Shown here one piece after another: positions 53,584-62,438 of a stretch of DNA of 64,000 bases (positions within the stretch are counted from its first letter, which is position 1; every line of letters starts with the position of its first letter). Where the stretch lies: positions 186,001-250,000 of the forward strand of contig NZ_FOND01000003.1 in the NCBI RefSeq assembly GCF_900112815.1, given 5' to 3'. Origin of the DNA: Blastococcus tunisiensis (GTDB lineage Bacteria; Actinomycetota; Actinomycetes; Mycobacteriales; Geodermatophilaceae). The notes under the pieces were generated by a model. The model was not told where the DNA came from and ran no database searches. It saw only the letters and a list, made by a program, of their open reading frames with translations. A program made the translations under genes and the position numbers.

Positions 53584-54642
53584 ATGTCCATGCAACCGGC
53601 GGGCGTCTTCGCCCAGAGCTACGTACGGGACATGGCCATCTTCCGGACGTGGAAGCAGGGGGCGGCCCTCGGCTTCTTCGTGCTGGCGCTGCTCCTCGTC
53701 CCCACCATCCTGGGCCCGCGCTACGTCGCCATCGCCAACATCATGTTGATCACCTCGGTGGTGGTGCTGGGCCTGCAGATCACCACGGGCCTGGCCGGGC
53801 AGGTGAACCTCGGGCAGGCCGCATTCATGGGAATGGGGGCCTACACCGCTGCCGCGCTGTCATCGGGGCAGCAGTGGCCCTTCCTGGTGACGGTTCCGCT
53901 CGCGGGCCTCGTCGCGGCACTGTTCGGCGCCATCTTCGGGCTGGCGGCGGTCCGGATCCGGGGCTTCTACCTCGCCCTAACGACGATCGCGGCGCAGTTC
54001 ATCTTCGTGTTCGCGATCCTGAACCTGCCGGCGTCCTGGACCGGCGCGGCCCAGGGACTCCGGGTGGAGACCGCCTCGGTCTTCGGATTCGTGTTCAACA
54101 CCGACAACCGGATGTACTTCTTGATCCTGGCAATCACCGCGATCATGACCGTGGGGGCCTACGGCATCGCCCGAAGCCGGCACGGGCGCGCCTTTGTCGC
54201 CGTCCGTGACGACGACCTCGCGGCCGGCTTCACGGGTGTGAACGTCGTGCGGGCCAAAGCGACGGCCTTCTTCGTCGGTGCCTTCTACGCGGGCGTCGGC
54301 GGTGCTCTGTGGGCGTACTACATCCGATTCGTGGCAGTCGACCAGTTCAGCCTCTTCAACTCGGTCTACTACATGGGAATGGTCATCGTCGGTGGTCTGG
54401 GCTCCATGGCGGGAGCGTTCGTCGGCGTGTTCCTGATCCGGGCCGCTCAGGAAATTCTCACCTCGGTCGGGCCATCGGTCGCCGACATCTTCCCGGCGCT
54501 GGGCAGCAGCGTCGTGTTCGCCAGCGTCAACATCATCCTAGGAGCCGCGATCGCGCTCATGCTCATCCTCGAACCGCGAGGCGTGATGCACCGGTTCAAC
54601 ATCCTCAAACGTGCCTTCAGACTCTGGCCATATCCGCATTGA
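53584..54642 (+). CDS. livM: Branched-chain-amino-acid-type ABC transporter permease
   Basis: The 352-residue protein has about ten helices and the LivM hallmark GLAGQVNLGQAAFMGMGAYT near residue 74, then YYMGMVIVGGLGSMAGAFVG. It pairs with LivH. ATG at 53584 immediately follows the livH stop. Codon use here is slightly less GC-rich than in the housekeeping half of the window, consistent with an accessory origin. Confidence 0.92.
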   Translation: MSMQPAGVFAQSYVRDMAIFRTWKQGAALGFFVLALLLVPTILGPRYVAIANIMLITSVVVLGLQITTGLAGQVNLGQAAFMGMGAYTAAALSSGQQWPFLVTVPLAGLVAALFGAIFGLAAVRIRGFYLALTTIAAQFIFVFAILNLPASWTGAAQGLRVETASVFGFVFNTDNRMYFLILAITAIMTVGAYGIARSRHGRAFVAVRDDDLAAGFTGVNVVRAKATAFFVGAFYAGVGGALWAYYIRFVAVDQFSLFNSVYYMGMVIVGGLGSMAGAFVGVFLIRAAQEILTSVGPSVADIFPALGSSVVFASVNIILGAAIALMLILEPRGVMHRFNILKRAFRLWPYPH

Positions 54643-54713
54643 TGGATTGTTGACCGGCCTTTTCAGCGCGATCCCATGCACGCCCCAGCGAATCTCTAGA
54701 AGTGGAGAACACA

Positions 54714-55973
54714 GTGGTCACAAGAATGAACGGCCGTGCACTCGCGGCCACGGTGGCGGCAACGACCCTGCTCACCGCCTGCGGCGGAGGGGACGAGGAC
54801 TCCGGCGGTGACGCCGGCGCGGGGGGTACGACGTACAACCAGGCCTGGCTCGTCGACTTCTCCGGCCCGTACGCCGACGTGTACAACGAGCTCCAGGCCG
54901 CCCGTGAAGCCACCAACGAGTGGTGGAACGAGACGGTCGGCAGCGAGATCGGCGTGCAGCTCGCCGGTGAGCCCTACGACCACCGCTACGACGCCGCTCA
55001 GGTAGCCAGCCTCTGGCCGGGCATCCTGTCCGAGCTCGAACCGATCATGGCCATGGGCGTCGGCGGCCCCGACGTCGCGGCGCTCCAGCAGCGACTTCCG
55101 CAGGACCAGGTCCCGCTGCTGATGAACACCGCCGGCTACGGCTATGCCTGGTCGGCGGACCAATGGGTGTTCAACCCGCGGGCCACCTACGCGCACGAGG
55201 CCACCGGGTTCGTGGACTGGTTCAAGGAGGACCGAGGCCTCGACCGGCCGGTTCGAGTCGCCATGATCTCCTCCGAGGCGGCGCCTGCCTACGTCGACAT
55301 CGTCGACGGGATGGAAGCCTTCGCCGAGGACTTCCCTGACATGGCCGAGGTCGTCGCGGTCGAGTTCGCCGACGTGCAGCCCGCCGCTCTGAACAGTCAG
55401 GTGAGCCGGATCGTCGACGCCGAGGCCGACGTGATCATCATCCAGACGAACACGACGCAGGCGGTCGTGACCAAGCAGGCACTGGAATCTCTCGGCGTCG
55501 AGATTCCGATCATGCTGAGCTCGCACAACAGCCTGCAGGCGACCGGTGCGGCCGCCGGCGGCATTGAGGAGCTGGAGGGCGACTACGAGTCGTACGGTTT
55601 CGTCGTCCCTGCTGCTCAGGAGGGCACCGCGTACGACTTCTACCAGATGCTGGTCGAGGACTACGGCCTCGAGGCGGAGTGGACCGTCCCGACTGTCCAG
55701 GGGATCGCGCACCAGCTGTACGCGAACCGCACCGTGGAGCACGCCGTGGAGATGGTGGGGGCGGAGAACCTGACCGGGCAGGCGATGTACGACGCCCTGC
55801 TCGACGTCGAACTCACCGCGGAGGACCTGTTCGAGTTCCTGCCGCCCCTCGACTGGACTGAAGAGGCGCCGTTCCCGACGTCCGGACTCACGACCAGCAT
55901 CGGCACGATCGAGGACGGGGAGTACGCGCGGGCGGAACTGGACCACGAGATCCCGGAGCTCGAGAAGTGGTAG
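54714..55973 (+). CDS. Branched-chain-amino-acid-type ABC transporter substrate-binding lipoprotein
   Basis: The 419-residue protein has a signal peptide with lipobox LLTAC and a Liv-type periplasmic binding domain (VDFSGPYADVYNELQAAREA, HSLxxxN-like LSSHNSLQATG). GTG at 54714 is chosen for the GGAG six bases upstream; GTG at 54702 is in frame but less well placed. The ligand is unknown and need not be a branched-chain amino acid. It ends at a normal UAG stop. Confidence 0.88.
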   Translation: MVTRMNGRALAATVAATTLLTACGGGDEDSGGDAGAGGTTYNQAWLVDFSGPYADVYNELQAAREATNEWWNETVGSEIGVQLAGEPYDHRYDAAQVASLWPGILSELEPIMAMGVGGPDVAALQQRLPQDQVPLLMNTAGYGYAWSADQWVFNPRATYAHEATGFVDWFKEDRGLDRPVRVAMISSEAAPAYVDIVDGMEAFAEDFPDMAEVVAVEFADVQPAALNSQVSRIVDAEADVIIIQTNTTQAVVTKQALESLGVEIPIMLSSHNSLQATGAAAGGIEELEGDYESYGFVVPAAQEGTAYDFYQMLVEDYGLEAEWTVPTVQGIAHQLYANRTVEHAVEMVGAENLTGQAMYDALLDVELTAEDLFEFLPPLDWTEEAPFPTSGLTTSIGTIEDGEYARAELDHEIPELEKW

Positions 55974-56857
55974 CAGGCCCAGGAGCACGGCCCGGGGGTG
56001 CCCTCACCGAGGGCGCCTCCGGCTCCGCGCCATCGACCGAGAGCTCCGGCGGGCCGGGTGGGTCACCTCTGCTGGAGTTGAGCAATGTCGAGGTGACCTA
56101 CAGCGGCGTGATCCTCGTTCTCAAGGGCATCAACATCATCGTGCCCGAGCGTGGCTGCGTGGCGCTCCTGGGCCCCAACGGCGCCGGCAAGAGCACCACT
56201 CTCAAGGCGGTCTCGGGGGTGCTCAAGACCGAGGAGGGCCTCGTCAGTGCGGGGCAGGTGCGGTTCGCCGGCGAGCGGATCGACACGCTCGCGGCGGAAC
56301 GGACCGTGCGCAGGGGCATCCTCCACGTGATGGAGGGCCGCAAGGTCCTCGAGCACATGACGGTCGAGCAGAACCTCGTGGCCGGTGGGCACCTCCAGCG
56401 CAGCAGGGACGCCAAGGAGTCGCTCGAGCTGACCTACGAGTACTTCCCGCGCCTGGCCGACCTGCGCGGCCGGACGTCCGGCTACCTCTCCGGCGGCGAG
56501 CAGCAGATGCTCGTCATTGGCCGCGCGCTCATGGCCAGGCCGAAGCTCATGATGATCGATGAGCCGTCACTCGGCCTGGCGCCGCTGATGGTGGAGGAGA
56601 TCTTCTCGATCCTGCACCGGCTCCGTCAGGAGGATCTGGCGCTGGTGATCGTGGAGCAGAACACCGCCGCGGCCCTGGCGCTGGCCGACTACGGGTACGT
56701 CCTGGACAACGGGCGCATCGTGCTGGACGGCACGGCGGAGAGCCTCCGGTCCAACGAGGACATCCGCGAGTTCTACTTGGGCCTCGGCGCCACGGGTGAG
56801 CGCAAGAGCTTCCGCGACATCAAGCACTACCGCCGTCGCAAGCGGTGGCTGGGGTGA
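55967..56857 (+). CDS. livF: Branched-chain-amino-acid-type ABC transporter ATP-binding protein
   Basis: The 296-residue LivF-type ATPase has Walker A GPNGAGKST, signature LSGGEQQML and Walker B LMMIDEPSLGLAP. About 35 extra N-terminal residues rich in Gly and Ser precede the domain; GTG at 55967 is the only clear start and overlaps the binding-protein gene. It completes the transporter. Its stop overlaps the start of the GrdB/PrdB-like selenoprotein gene, so that gene is in the same operon. Confidence 0.9.
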   Translation: MVAGPGARPGGALTEGASGSAPSTESSGGPGGSPLLELSNVEVTYSGVILVLKGINIIVPERGCVALLGPNGAGKSTTLKAVSGVLKTEEGLVSAGQVRFAGERIDTLAAERTVRRGILHVMEGRKVLEHMTVEQNLVAGGHLQRSRDAKESLELTYEYFPRLADLRGRTSGYLSGGEQQMLVIGRALMARPKLMMIDEPSLGLAPLMVEEIFSILHRLRQEDLALVIVEQNTAAALALADYGYVLDNGRIVLDGTAESLRSNEDIREFYLGLGATGERKSFRDIKHYRRRKRWLG

Positions 56858-57786
56858 GCGGCGACGGCGTGGACGCCGGCGAGGGCGACCCGGCCCCGGT
56901 CGACTACATCGCCCGCACGCGGGACACGTACACCAAGCTGGGCTACCGGCCCTATGCATGGGTGCACAGCGACGAGGACCCGCCCATGGCGGAGCTGTCG
57001 AAGCCGCTGTCGGAGTGCCGGCTCGGCCTCGCCTCTTCCGGAGGCGTGTACCGCGTCGGCCAGGTGGCCTTCCACTACAAGGACGACACGAGCTTCCGGG
57101 CGATCGACACCGCGGTGCCGACCTCGGAGCTCCGGGTGACCCACTTCGCGTACGACACCACTGACGCACGCCGCGATCCCAACTGCGTCCTGCCGTTGGA
57201 CCCGCTGCGGCACCTCGTGTCCCAGGGGCGGATCGGCGCGCTAGCGCCCACCGCCTTCGGTTTCATGGGCGGCATCTACTCCGCGCGCCGGGTTCGGGAG
57301 CAACTCGCTCCCGAACTCGCCCGCCACATGCTGGCCGAAGGCATCGACGCCGCCCTGCTGGTGCCCGTCTAGCCGGTGTGCCATCAGTCAGTTGGACTGA
57401 TCGCGCGTCATCTGGAAGCCGCCGGCATCCCCACGGTCACGCTCTCGAGTGCGCGGACCATCACCGCTGCCGTTCGTCCTCCACGGAGCGTGTTCGTGGA
57501 CTTCCCCCTCGGCCACACCGCGGGGCCCCCCGGCGACCCGATCGCCCAGACCGCCATCGTGGGAGCGGCGCTCGACTGCCTCGAGCGGGTACGAAGCCCA
57601 GGAACGATCATCGACCTGGACCTGGCTTGGCCCGGCGACCGTTCCTGGAAACGCGCGGACGCCGGCGAGACGCGGAAGCCACGGGACGACACGCCGCAAT
57701 ATCAGAGCGACGACGACCGTGCGGCCGCCGAGGAAGTCCACCGCGCCGGGCGCTGCCGACTCTGCCTGGGCATCGATGGACAGTGA
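56854..57786 (+). CDS. GrdB/PrdB-like selenoprotein with selenocysteine encoded by in-frame UAG
   Basis: Read through the single UAG at 57370-57372, the frame gives 310 residues matching the glycine/sarcosine/betaine/D-proline reductase selenoprotein B family end to end. The first part has MAELSKPLSECRLGLASSGG, THFAYDTTDARRDPN and GRIGALAPTAFGFMGGIY. After the UAG come PVCHQSVGLIARHLEAAGIP and VFVDFPLGHTAGPPGDPIAQ. The UAG replaces residue 173, the redox selenocysteine of the U-x-x-C-H-Q-S motif. A hairpin directly downstream fits a SECIS. GTG at 56854 overlaps the livF stop; GTG at 56845 is also possible. In this family Sec attacks a C-N or similar bond during reductive cleavage; the substrate here is unknown. 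A C-terminal CRLC pair may bind metal. Confidence 0.9.
57375..57409 (+). promoter_or_regulatory. SECIS-like hairpin immediately after the UAG Sec codon
   Basis: Upper stem ATCAGTC (57383-57389) pairs with GACTGAT (57395-57401) around loop AGTTG. Below a single C-C mismatch a lower stem joins 57375-57381 with 57403-57409 (7 pairs including three G-U). The loop starts 17 bases after the UAG and has G at its second position, within the bacterial SECIS rules I know (loop 16-37 bases after the codon, G in the first two loop bases). SelB binding is inferred. Confidence 0.75.
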
Positions 57787-58034
57787 GGGGTAGGCGCCCC
57801 CGCAGCGGTCGTTCCAACCCCTTGGGCTGGCGCCCCAGAGGCGGGCCGCAGAAGGTCCTGTCGGCGCTCCTGCCCCTGGTGCAGGAGCTTCTGGCAGACG
57901 GCTCGACGGTCTCGCTGACGGCGCCCGCTGTGAAGAAACTAACAGGGTTGACACGGTCGGGGGCACTCGACAAACTCGGTCTGTACCGATCAGTCAGTAC
58001 GTCCTGCTGCGGAGAAGTGGTGCGCGCAGGGTGA
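57783..58034 (+). CDS. Hypothetical small basic protein, 83 residues
   Basis: A GTG at 57783 overlaps the stop of the selenoprotein gene (GTGA). The frame has a basic Arg-rich start and a helical part LSALLPLVQELLADGST followed by VKKLTGLTRSGALDKLGL. Third-base G/C bias is good to about 57920, then weakens, and the C-terminus includes STSCCGEVV. I recognise no family. It may be a real small partner of the selenoprotein or chance coding. A promoter-like pair lies inside its end. Confidence 0.35.
   Translation: MRGRRPRSGRSNPLGWRPRGGPQKVLSALLPLVQELLADGSTVSLTAPAVKKLTGLTRSGALDKLGLYRSVSTSCCGEVVRAG
57948..57976 (+). promoter_or_regulatory. Possible promoter for the hydantoinase-like genes
   Basis: TTGACA (57948-57953) and CAAACT (57971-57976) are separated by 17 bases, a good -35 and a moderate -10 box. 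Transcription would start near 57984, about 95 bases before the hyuA-like gene. It lies within the weaker part of the small frame 57783-58034. Confidence 0.45.
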
Positions 58035-58077
58035 CCTTTCTTGCGATGTCGAGATGCAGCAGAAGGAGTTGAGGTCC

Positions 58078-60156
58078 GTGGTAGACGTGCCGACTCGAGG
58101 GCCCTGGTGGTTCGGCATCGACGTGGGTGGCACTTTCACCGACGTCGTGGGCATCAACCGGGAGACCGGTGAAACGCGGGAGCACAAGGTGCTCACGACC
58201 AAGCCTCGGCTCGAGGAAGGCGTCATCGCGGCGCTGCGCGAGACGGGGGTCCCCATCGGCGATGTCGCCGAGATCGTGCACGGGCACACCAGCGGCATCA
58301 ACGCCGTGCTCAGTCGGACGGGTGCTCGTGTCGCCCTGCTCGCCACGGCGGGTCACCGCGATCTGCTGGACATCGGACGGCAGGACCGCGAGTTCGGCCC
58401 TGACTTCTACGATCCGAGCTGGCTGCGTCCCCACCAGGCCCGGCCGATCGTCAAGCGACAGGACCGCTACGGGATCGTCGAGCGGATCGGGTGGGACGGC
58501 ACGCAGGTGCTCCCACTCGATGAGAACCAGGTCCGCACGGCCGCCCGCAAGCTCCGCGACGAGGGCATCGAGTCCGTTGCCGTGTGCTTCCTGAACTCCT
58601 ACATCTCACAGGAGCACGAGCAGCGCGCAGCCGCCATCGTGCGTGAGGAGCTTCCCGAGGCCTATGTGCAGACGTCAGCCCTCTACCCGGTGACGAAGGA
58701 GCACGAGCGGACGGCGACCATCGCCCTGGATGCCTACGTCGGCCCGATCGTCACCCGCTACCTCGAGCGACTTGTCGAGGGACTGGACGGCACGGGCTTC
58801 TCCGGCTCGCTCTGGATCATGACGATGAACGGCGGAATCGGTACGGTCGCCGAGACATCGAAGGCGCCCGTCTTCCAGCTGGTTTCTGGGCCGGTCGGTG
58901 GCGTGAACGGCGCGGTGCACCTCGCCCGTACGGCGAAGAGCCCGAATCTGCTCACGATGGACGTCGGCGGCACCAGCACCGACATCGCCGTCGTGCAGGA
59001 CGGCGAGGCGCCGATGACCGACCTGTGGTCCATCGAGAACGGCCTCACGATGACGATGCCGGTCCTCGACATCCACAGCGTCGGGTCCGGCGCCGGAAGC
59101 ATCGTCCACATCGATGCCGTGGGCAATCTCCGCGTCGGTCCCCAGTCGGCGGGTTCCACCCCAGGTCCCGCCTGCTACGGCCGCGGTGGCACCGAACCCA
59201 CGCTCACCGATGCCTGTGTGGCGTTGGGCATGCTGCAGCCGGACCTGTTCGCCGGCGGGGCCATCACACTGGAAGTGGAGCTCGCCCGCAAGGCGCTGGG
59301 AACGGTGGCCGACCAGCTGGGCATGTCCGTGGAGGAGCTGGCCGACGCGGCCTACCGACTGGCGTGCAGCGACATCGCCGGCTCGATCCGATCCATCTCG
59401 ACCTACCGCGGTCTGGATGTGCGCGATTTCGGATTGCTGGCCTTCGGTGCCGCGGGACCGATGGTGGCAGACCGGGTGGCACGCGAGCTCGGCTCACGGA
59501 AGGTACTCGTCCCCGCGAGCCCCGGAGAGTTCTCCGCTTTCGGGCTGCTGACCAGCGATCTGCGCGTGACCCGTGCCCGTTCGCCGCTCACCACGCTCGC
59601 CGACCACGACCCCGATGCACTCGAGGTCGCCTACGGCGAGATGGAGAAGGACATCATCGAGGACCTCGGCCGACAGGGCGTCGCAGCGGATGCCATCGAG
59701 TTCGAGCGGGCGTTCTTCGCCATGTACCGCGGCCAGACCTGGGACAACCGGCTCCCGCTCCAGAGCGGGACGATCGACTCGGAGAGCATCGGCAGGATGC
59801 TCCGTCAGGTCCACGAGCTCTACGAGCAGCGGTACGGATTCAGCGCCGAGGAGATCCCCGTGCTGGTGAGCACGCTCGAGGTGACCGGTGTGTCGCGCCG
59901 GCCGGAGATGACGACAGCGTTCCGGCCATCGGCCGCAGCGGTTTCGACAGAGCCGCAGCGCCGGGTGAGCCTTCGCCTCGCCGGCCAGGTCCACGACGAT
60001 TCGCCGGTCTACACGCGTGAGCAGCTGTCCGGCGGTCTGACGGTCAGCGGTCCGGCGATCATCGTCGAGTCCTACGCGACCACCGTCGTGAATGCCGGAT
60101 CCACCGCTTCAGTCACCGACACCGGTGAACTTCTGCTGACGCTCGACCAGGCCTGA
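58078..60156 (+). CDS. Hydantoinase A / acetophenone- or acetone-carboxylase-like ATPase subunit
   Basis: The 692-residue protein belongs to the HyuA family: N-terminal FGIDVGGTFTDVVG phosphate-binding loop, HGHTSGINAVLSRTGAR, MDVGGTSTDIAVV and GSIVHIDAVGNLRVGPQSAG. These subunits use ATP to activate a carbonyl or lactam, as in N-methylhydantoinase, 5-oxoprolinase and acetone carboxylase. GTG at 58078 with GAGG upstream is preferred; ATG at 58054 is in frame. It forms an operon with the B subunit and a small zinc-ribbon protein, an acetophenone-carboxylase-like set. Confidence 0.88.
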   Translation: MVDVPTRGPWWFGIDVGGTFTDVVGINRETGETREHKVLTTKPRLEEGVIAALRETGVPIGDVAEIVHGHTSGINAVLSRTGARVALLATAGHRDLLDIGRQDREFGPDFYDPSWLRPHQARPIVKRQDRYGIVERIGWDGTQVLPLDENQVRTAARKLRDEGIESVAVCFLNSYISQEHEQRAAAIVREELPEAYVQTSALYPVTKEHERTATIALDAYVGPIVTRYLERLVEGLDGTGFSGSLWIMTMNGGIGTVAETSKAPVFQLVSGPVGGVNGAVHLARTAKSPNLLTMDVGGTSTDIAVVQDGEAPMTDLWSIENGLTMTMPVLDIHSVGSGAGSIVHIDAVGNLRVGPQSAGSTPGPACYGRGGTEPTLTDACVALGMLQPDLFAGGAITLEVELARKALGTVADQLGMSVEELADAAYRLACSDIAGSIRSISTYRGLDVRDFGLLAFGAAGPMVADRVARELGSRKVLVPASPGEFSAFGLLTSDLRVTRARSPLTTLADHDPDALEVAYGEMEKDIIEDLGRQGVAADAIEFERAFFAMYRGQTWDNRLPLQSGTIDSESIGRMLRQVHELYEQRYGFSAEEIPVLVSTLEVTGVSRRPEMTTAFRPSAAAVSTEPQRRVSLRLAGQVHDDSPVYTREQLSGGLTVSGPAIIVESYATTVVNAGSTASVTDTGELLLTLDQA

Positions 60157-60170
60157 GGGGATTGAGCACC

Positions 60171-62141
60171 GTGACCATCGATATCGACATCGACGACAAC
60201 CAGCATCTCTCGAATCTCGATGCCAAGGACATCGCCCGCCGGTACGGCGCGGAGCTGGTCGAGCTGGAGACACTCCGGTACGGCCTGCTCGAAGTTGCGC
60301 GGGACATGCACGAGTCACTCGTCCGCAGCTCGTTCTCGCCGATCGTGCGTGACATCCAGGACTGCACGGCGGCGATCCACATGCGCACGGACGCAGGCTG
60401 GGAGACCGTCGCATCCCGTGAAGGCGCCATGCAGCACGCCTTCACCGCGCAGCACATGTGCAACTTCCTCATGGAGGAGTGGGACGAGGCGTCGCTGCAG
60501 CCCGGGGACACGATCTTCGTCAACGACCCGTGGCGTGGCGCCATCCACCAGTCCGACGTCAACCTGTTCCGGCCGATCATCATCGATGGGCGCGTCGAGT
60601 TCGTGCTGCACTCGACCTCCCACGTCCTGGACCTGGGCGGCGCCGTTCCCGGCGGTTTCGCCAACGGCGTCCAGACGCACTTCGAGGAGCAGCTGAAGTT
60701 CCCGCCGACGCTGCTCTACGCGGGGGACGTCCCCGTGCGCCCCGCGTTCAACTACATCCTGGAGAACACCCGGGTCCCGTCCAGCCTGCTCGGGGACCTC
60801 AGGGCGCTCTACGGCTGCCTGGCCGTGGGCGATGCGCGCCTTCGGGAGCTGGTCGACCGCTTCGGCCTCGCCTTGGTGCGCGCCGGCGGTCAGTACGGCA
60901 CGGACCGCATCGAGCAGTCGATGCGAGCGGCCATCGCCGCGCTGCCCGATGGCGACTACCCCGTCGAGGACTTCATCGACGAGGACGGCGTTACCGACGA
61001 GGAGTTGAGGATCGCGGCCACGGTGCGCGTTCGCGGGGACTCCATCGAGGTCGATTTCTCGGGGACCAGCCGTCAGCCGCTGGGCAACGTGGGGACGGCG
61101 TGGATCGAGGGCACCCGATGCGTGCAGGGCATCAAGATGGTCCTCGACCCGCACTCGCCAGTGAACAGCGGAACCCTCCGTCCGATCGAGGCCCTGCTGC
61201 CTGCCGGTAGCGCGGTGTGCACCCTTCCGCCGTCGAGCGTGTCCAACCACCTCGACATCGGCAGTCGCAACATCAACATGATGACCACCGCGATGAGCAT
61301 GGCTCTTCCCGAGCACGGCGTCGCGCCCGACAGCGGCAACTTCGCCGCGATGATGATCGGCGGGTTCGACGACCGTCATGGGCACGAGGGCCCGTGGGCC
61401 GGGGCCATCCTGCCGGGCGGTGCGTGGGGAGGTACCTACAAGTCGGACGGGCTCACGAGCGTCACGCCCGCGATCGGCGCCTGCCGCTCCTCGGTGTGGG
61501 AGCACATCGAACGGGAAAGCCCGATCGTGCCGCTGATGCACGAATTCCTGCCGGATTCGGCCGGTGCCGGCTTCCACCGCGGCGGATTCGGCGGCATCTT
61601 CACGCTCCTGCCGCTGGCCACGACGTACGCCACTATCACCGGCGACCGGAGCAAGCGGGGCGCCCCCGGCGTCAACGGCGGTGGCTCAGGCTTTCCGTTC
61701 TACGCCTGGCTGGTACCGGGGGACGACCCGTCGGTGGTGCTCGATCCGTTCGACCTTCGCGGGTGCGAGCCGCTCTTCGGGGTGTTCGACGGGCAGGGCC
61801 GGCCAGTCGCGGATGACGGTGTGTTCGGCCGCGGTGCCCGGTACCAGACGGCGAAGGTCGCCGGCCTGGAGCTGAAGCCGGGATACGCCCTGCGGGTCCT
61901 GTTCGGTGGCGGCGGCGGATGGGGCGACCCGCTCGAGCGCCCGGTGGACCGGGTTCTCGAGGACGTCCAGGCCGGTCTGTACAGCCCGGAGTTCGTCGAG
62001 CGTGCCTACGGCGTCGTCCTCTCCTCCTCGGACGAGGTCGACGTCGATGCGACGACGCGTCTGCGCGCCGAGCTGGCCGACGCCCGCAAGGACGGCAAGT
62101 GGACTGTGCCGGCGGCCTGTCCCACCAACTGGATCGTCTGA
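60171..62141 (+). CDS. Hydantoinase B / carboxylase-like B subunit
   Basis: The 656-residue protein is of the HyuB family: RDIQDCTAAIHMRTD, GDTIFVNDPWRGAIHQSDV, NYILENTRVP, and the Gly-rich end GVNGGGSGFPFY plus LFGGGGGWGDPLERP. It partners the A subunit in an ATP-dependent hydrolase or carboxylase. GTG at 60171 has AGGGG about ten bases upstream; TTG at 60162 is possible but too close to the ribosome-binding site. The A stop is 14 bases before this start. Confidence 0.88.
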   Translation: MTIDIDIDDNQHLSNLDAKDIARRYGAELVELETLRYGLLEVARDMHESLVRSSFSPIVRDIQDCTAAIHMRTDAGWETVASREGAMQHAFTAQHMCNFLMEEWDEASLQPGDTIFVNDPWRGAIHQSDVNLFRPIIIDGRVEFVLHSTSHVLDLGGAVPGGFANGVQTHFEEQLKFPPTLLYAGDVPVRPAFNYILENTRVPSSLLGDLRALYGCLAVGDARLRELVDRFGLALVRAGGQYGTDRIEQSMRAAIAALPDGDYPVEDFIDEDGVTDEELRIAATVRVRGDSIEVDFSGTSRQPLGNVGTAWIEGTRCVQGIKMVLDPHSPVNSGTLRPIEALLPAGSAVCTLPPSSVSNHLDIGSRNINMMTTAMSMALPEHGVAPDSGNFAAMMIGGFDDRHGHEGPWAGAILPGGAWGGTYKSDGLTSVTPAIGACRSSVWEHIERESPIVPLMHEFLPDSAGAGFHRGGFGGIFTLLPLATTYATITGDRSKRGAPGVNGGGSGFPFYAWLVPGDDPSVVLDPFDLRGCEPLFGVFDGQGRPVADDGVFGRGARYQTAKVAGLELKPGYALRVLFGGGGGWGDPLERPVDRVLEDVQAGLYSPEFVERAYGVVLSSSDEVDVDATTRLRAELADARKDGKWTVPAACPTNWIV

Positions 62142-62177
62142 CCCGAACCCTCCGCAACTACTGAAAGGACAACCGTC

Positions 62178-62438
62178 ATGGGAGTCGAACGGCTGATCTT
62201 CGCGCCCCCCTCGGAGCAATTCCTGCACGTACAACGCACCCCCGTCGAGGCGACCTGTCCACAATGCGGTTCCGGTGACGTGGCTCGCTATCCGGTAGCC
62301 AACTACGTCGGACCGCGCATCGTCACCAAGTGCCAGACGTGCTTCCACCACCTGTCCGTGGACGTGCCGACCGCGGACGACCACTGGCCGCCGTGGCGGT
62401 CGGCCACGCTGGACTGGCCCTCGTCGCGGGCCGGCTGA
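62178..62438 (+). CDS. Small zinc-ribbon protein, third subunit of the hydantoinase/carboxylase set
   Basis: The 86-residue protein has one C4 zinc ribbon: Cys27, Cys30, Cys52 and Cys55 (CPQCGSG and KCQTCFHH). Small zinc-binding subunits follow the A and B genes in acetone and acetophenone carboxylases, so the same role is likely. AAAGGA precedes the ATG at 62178, 36 bases after the B subunit stop. The sequence is too short for firm family assignment. Confidence 0.7.
   Translation: MGVERLIFAPPSEQFLHVQRTPVEATCPQCGSGDVARYPVANYVGPRIVTKCQTCFHHLSVDVPTADDHWPPWRSATLDWPSSRAG

Noticed and set aside
53581-53586. livH UAG directly followed in frame by the livM ATG, a possible readthrough fusion
   Set aside because: Both proteins have normal family lengths and starts, and no SECIS-like hairpin was noted. 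Adjacent stop and start is ordinary operon packing.
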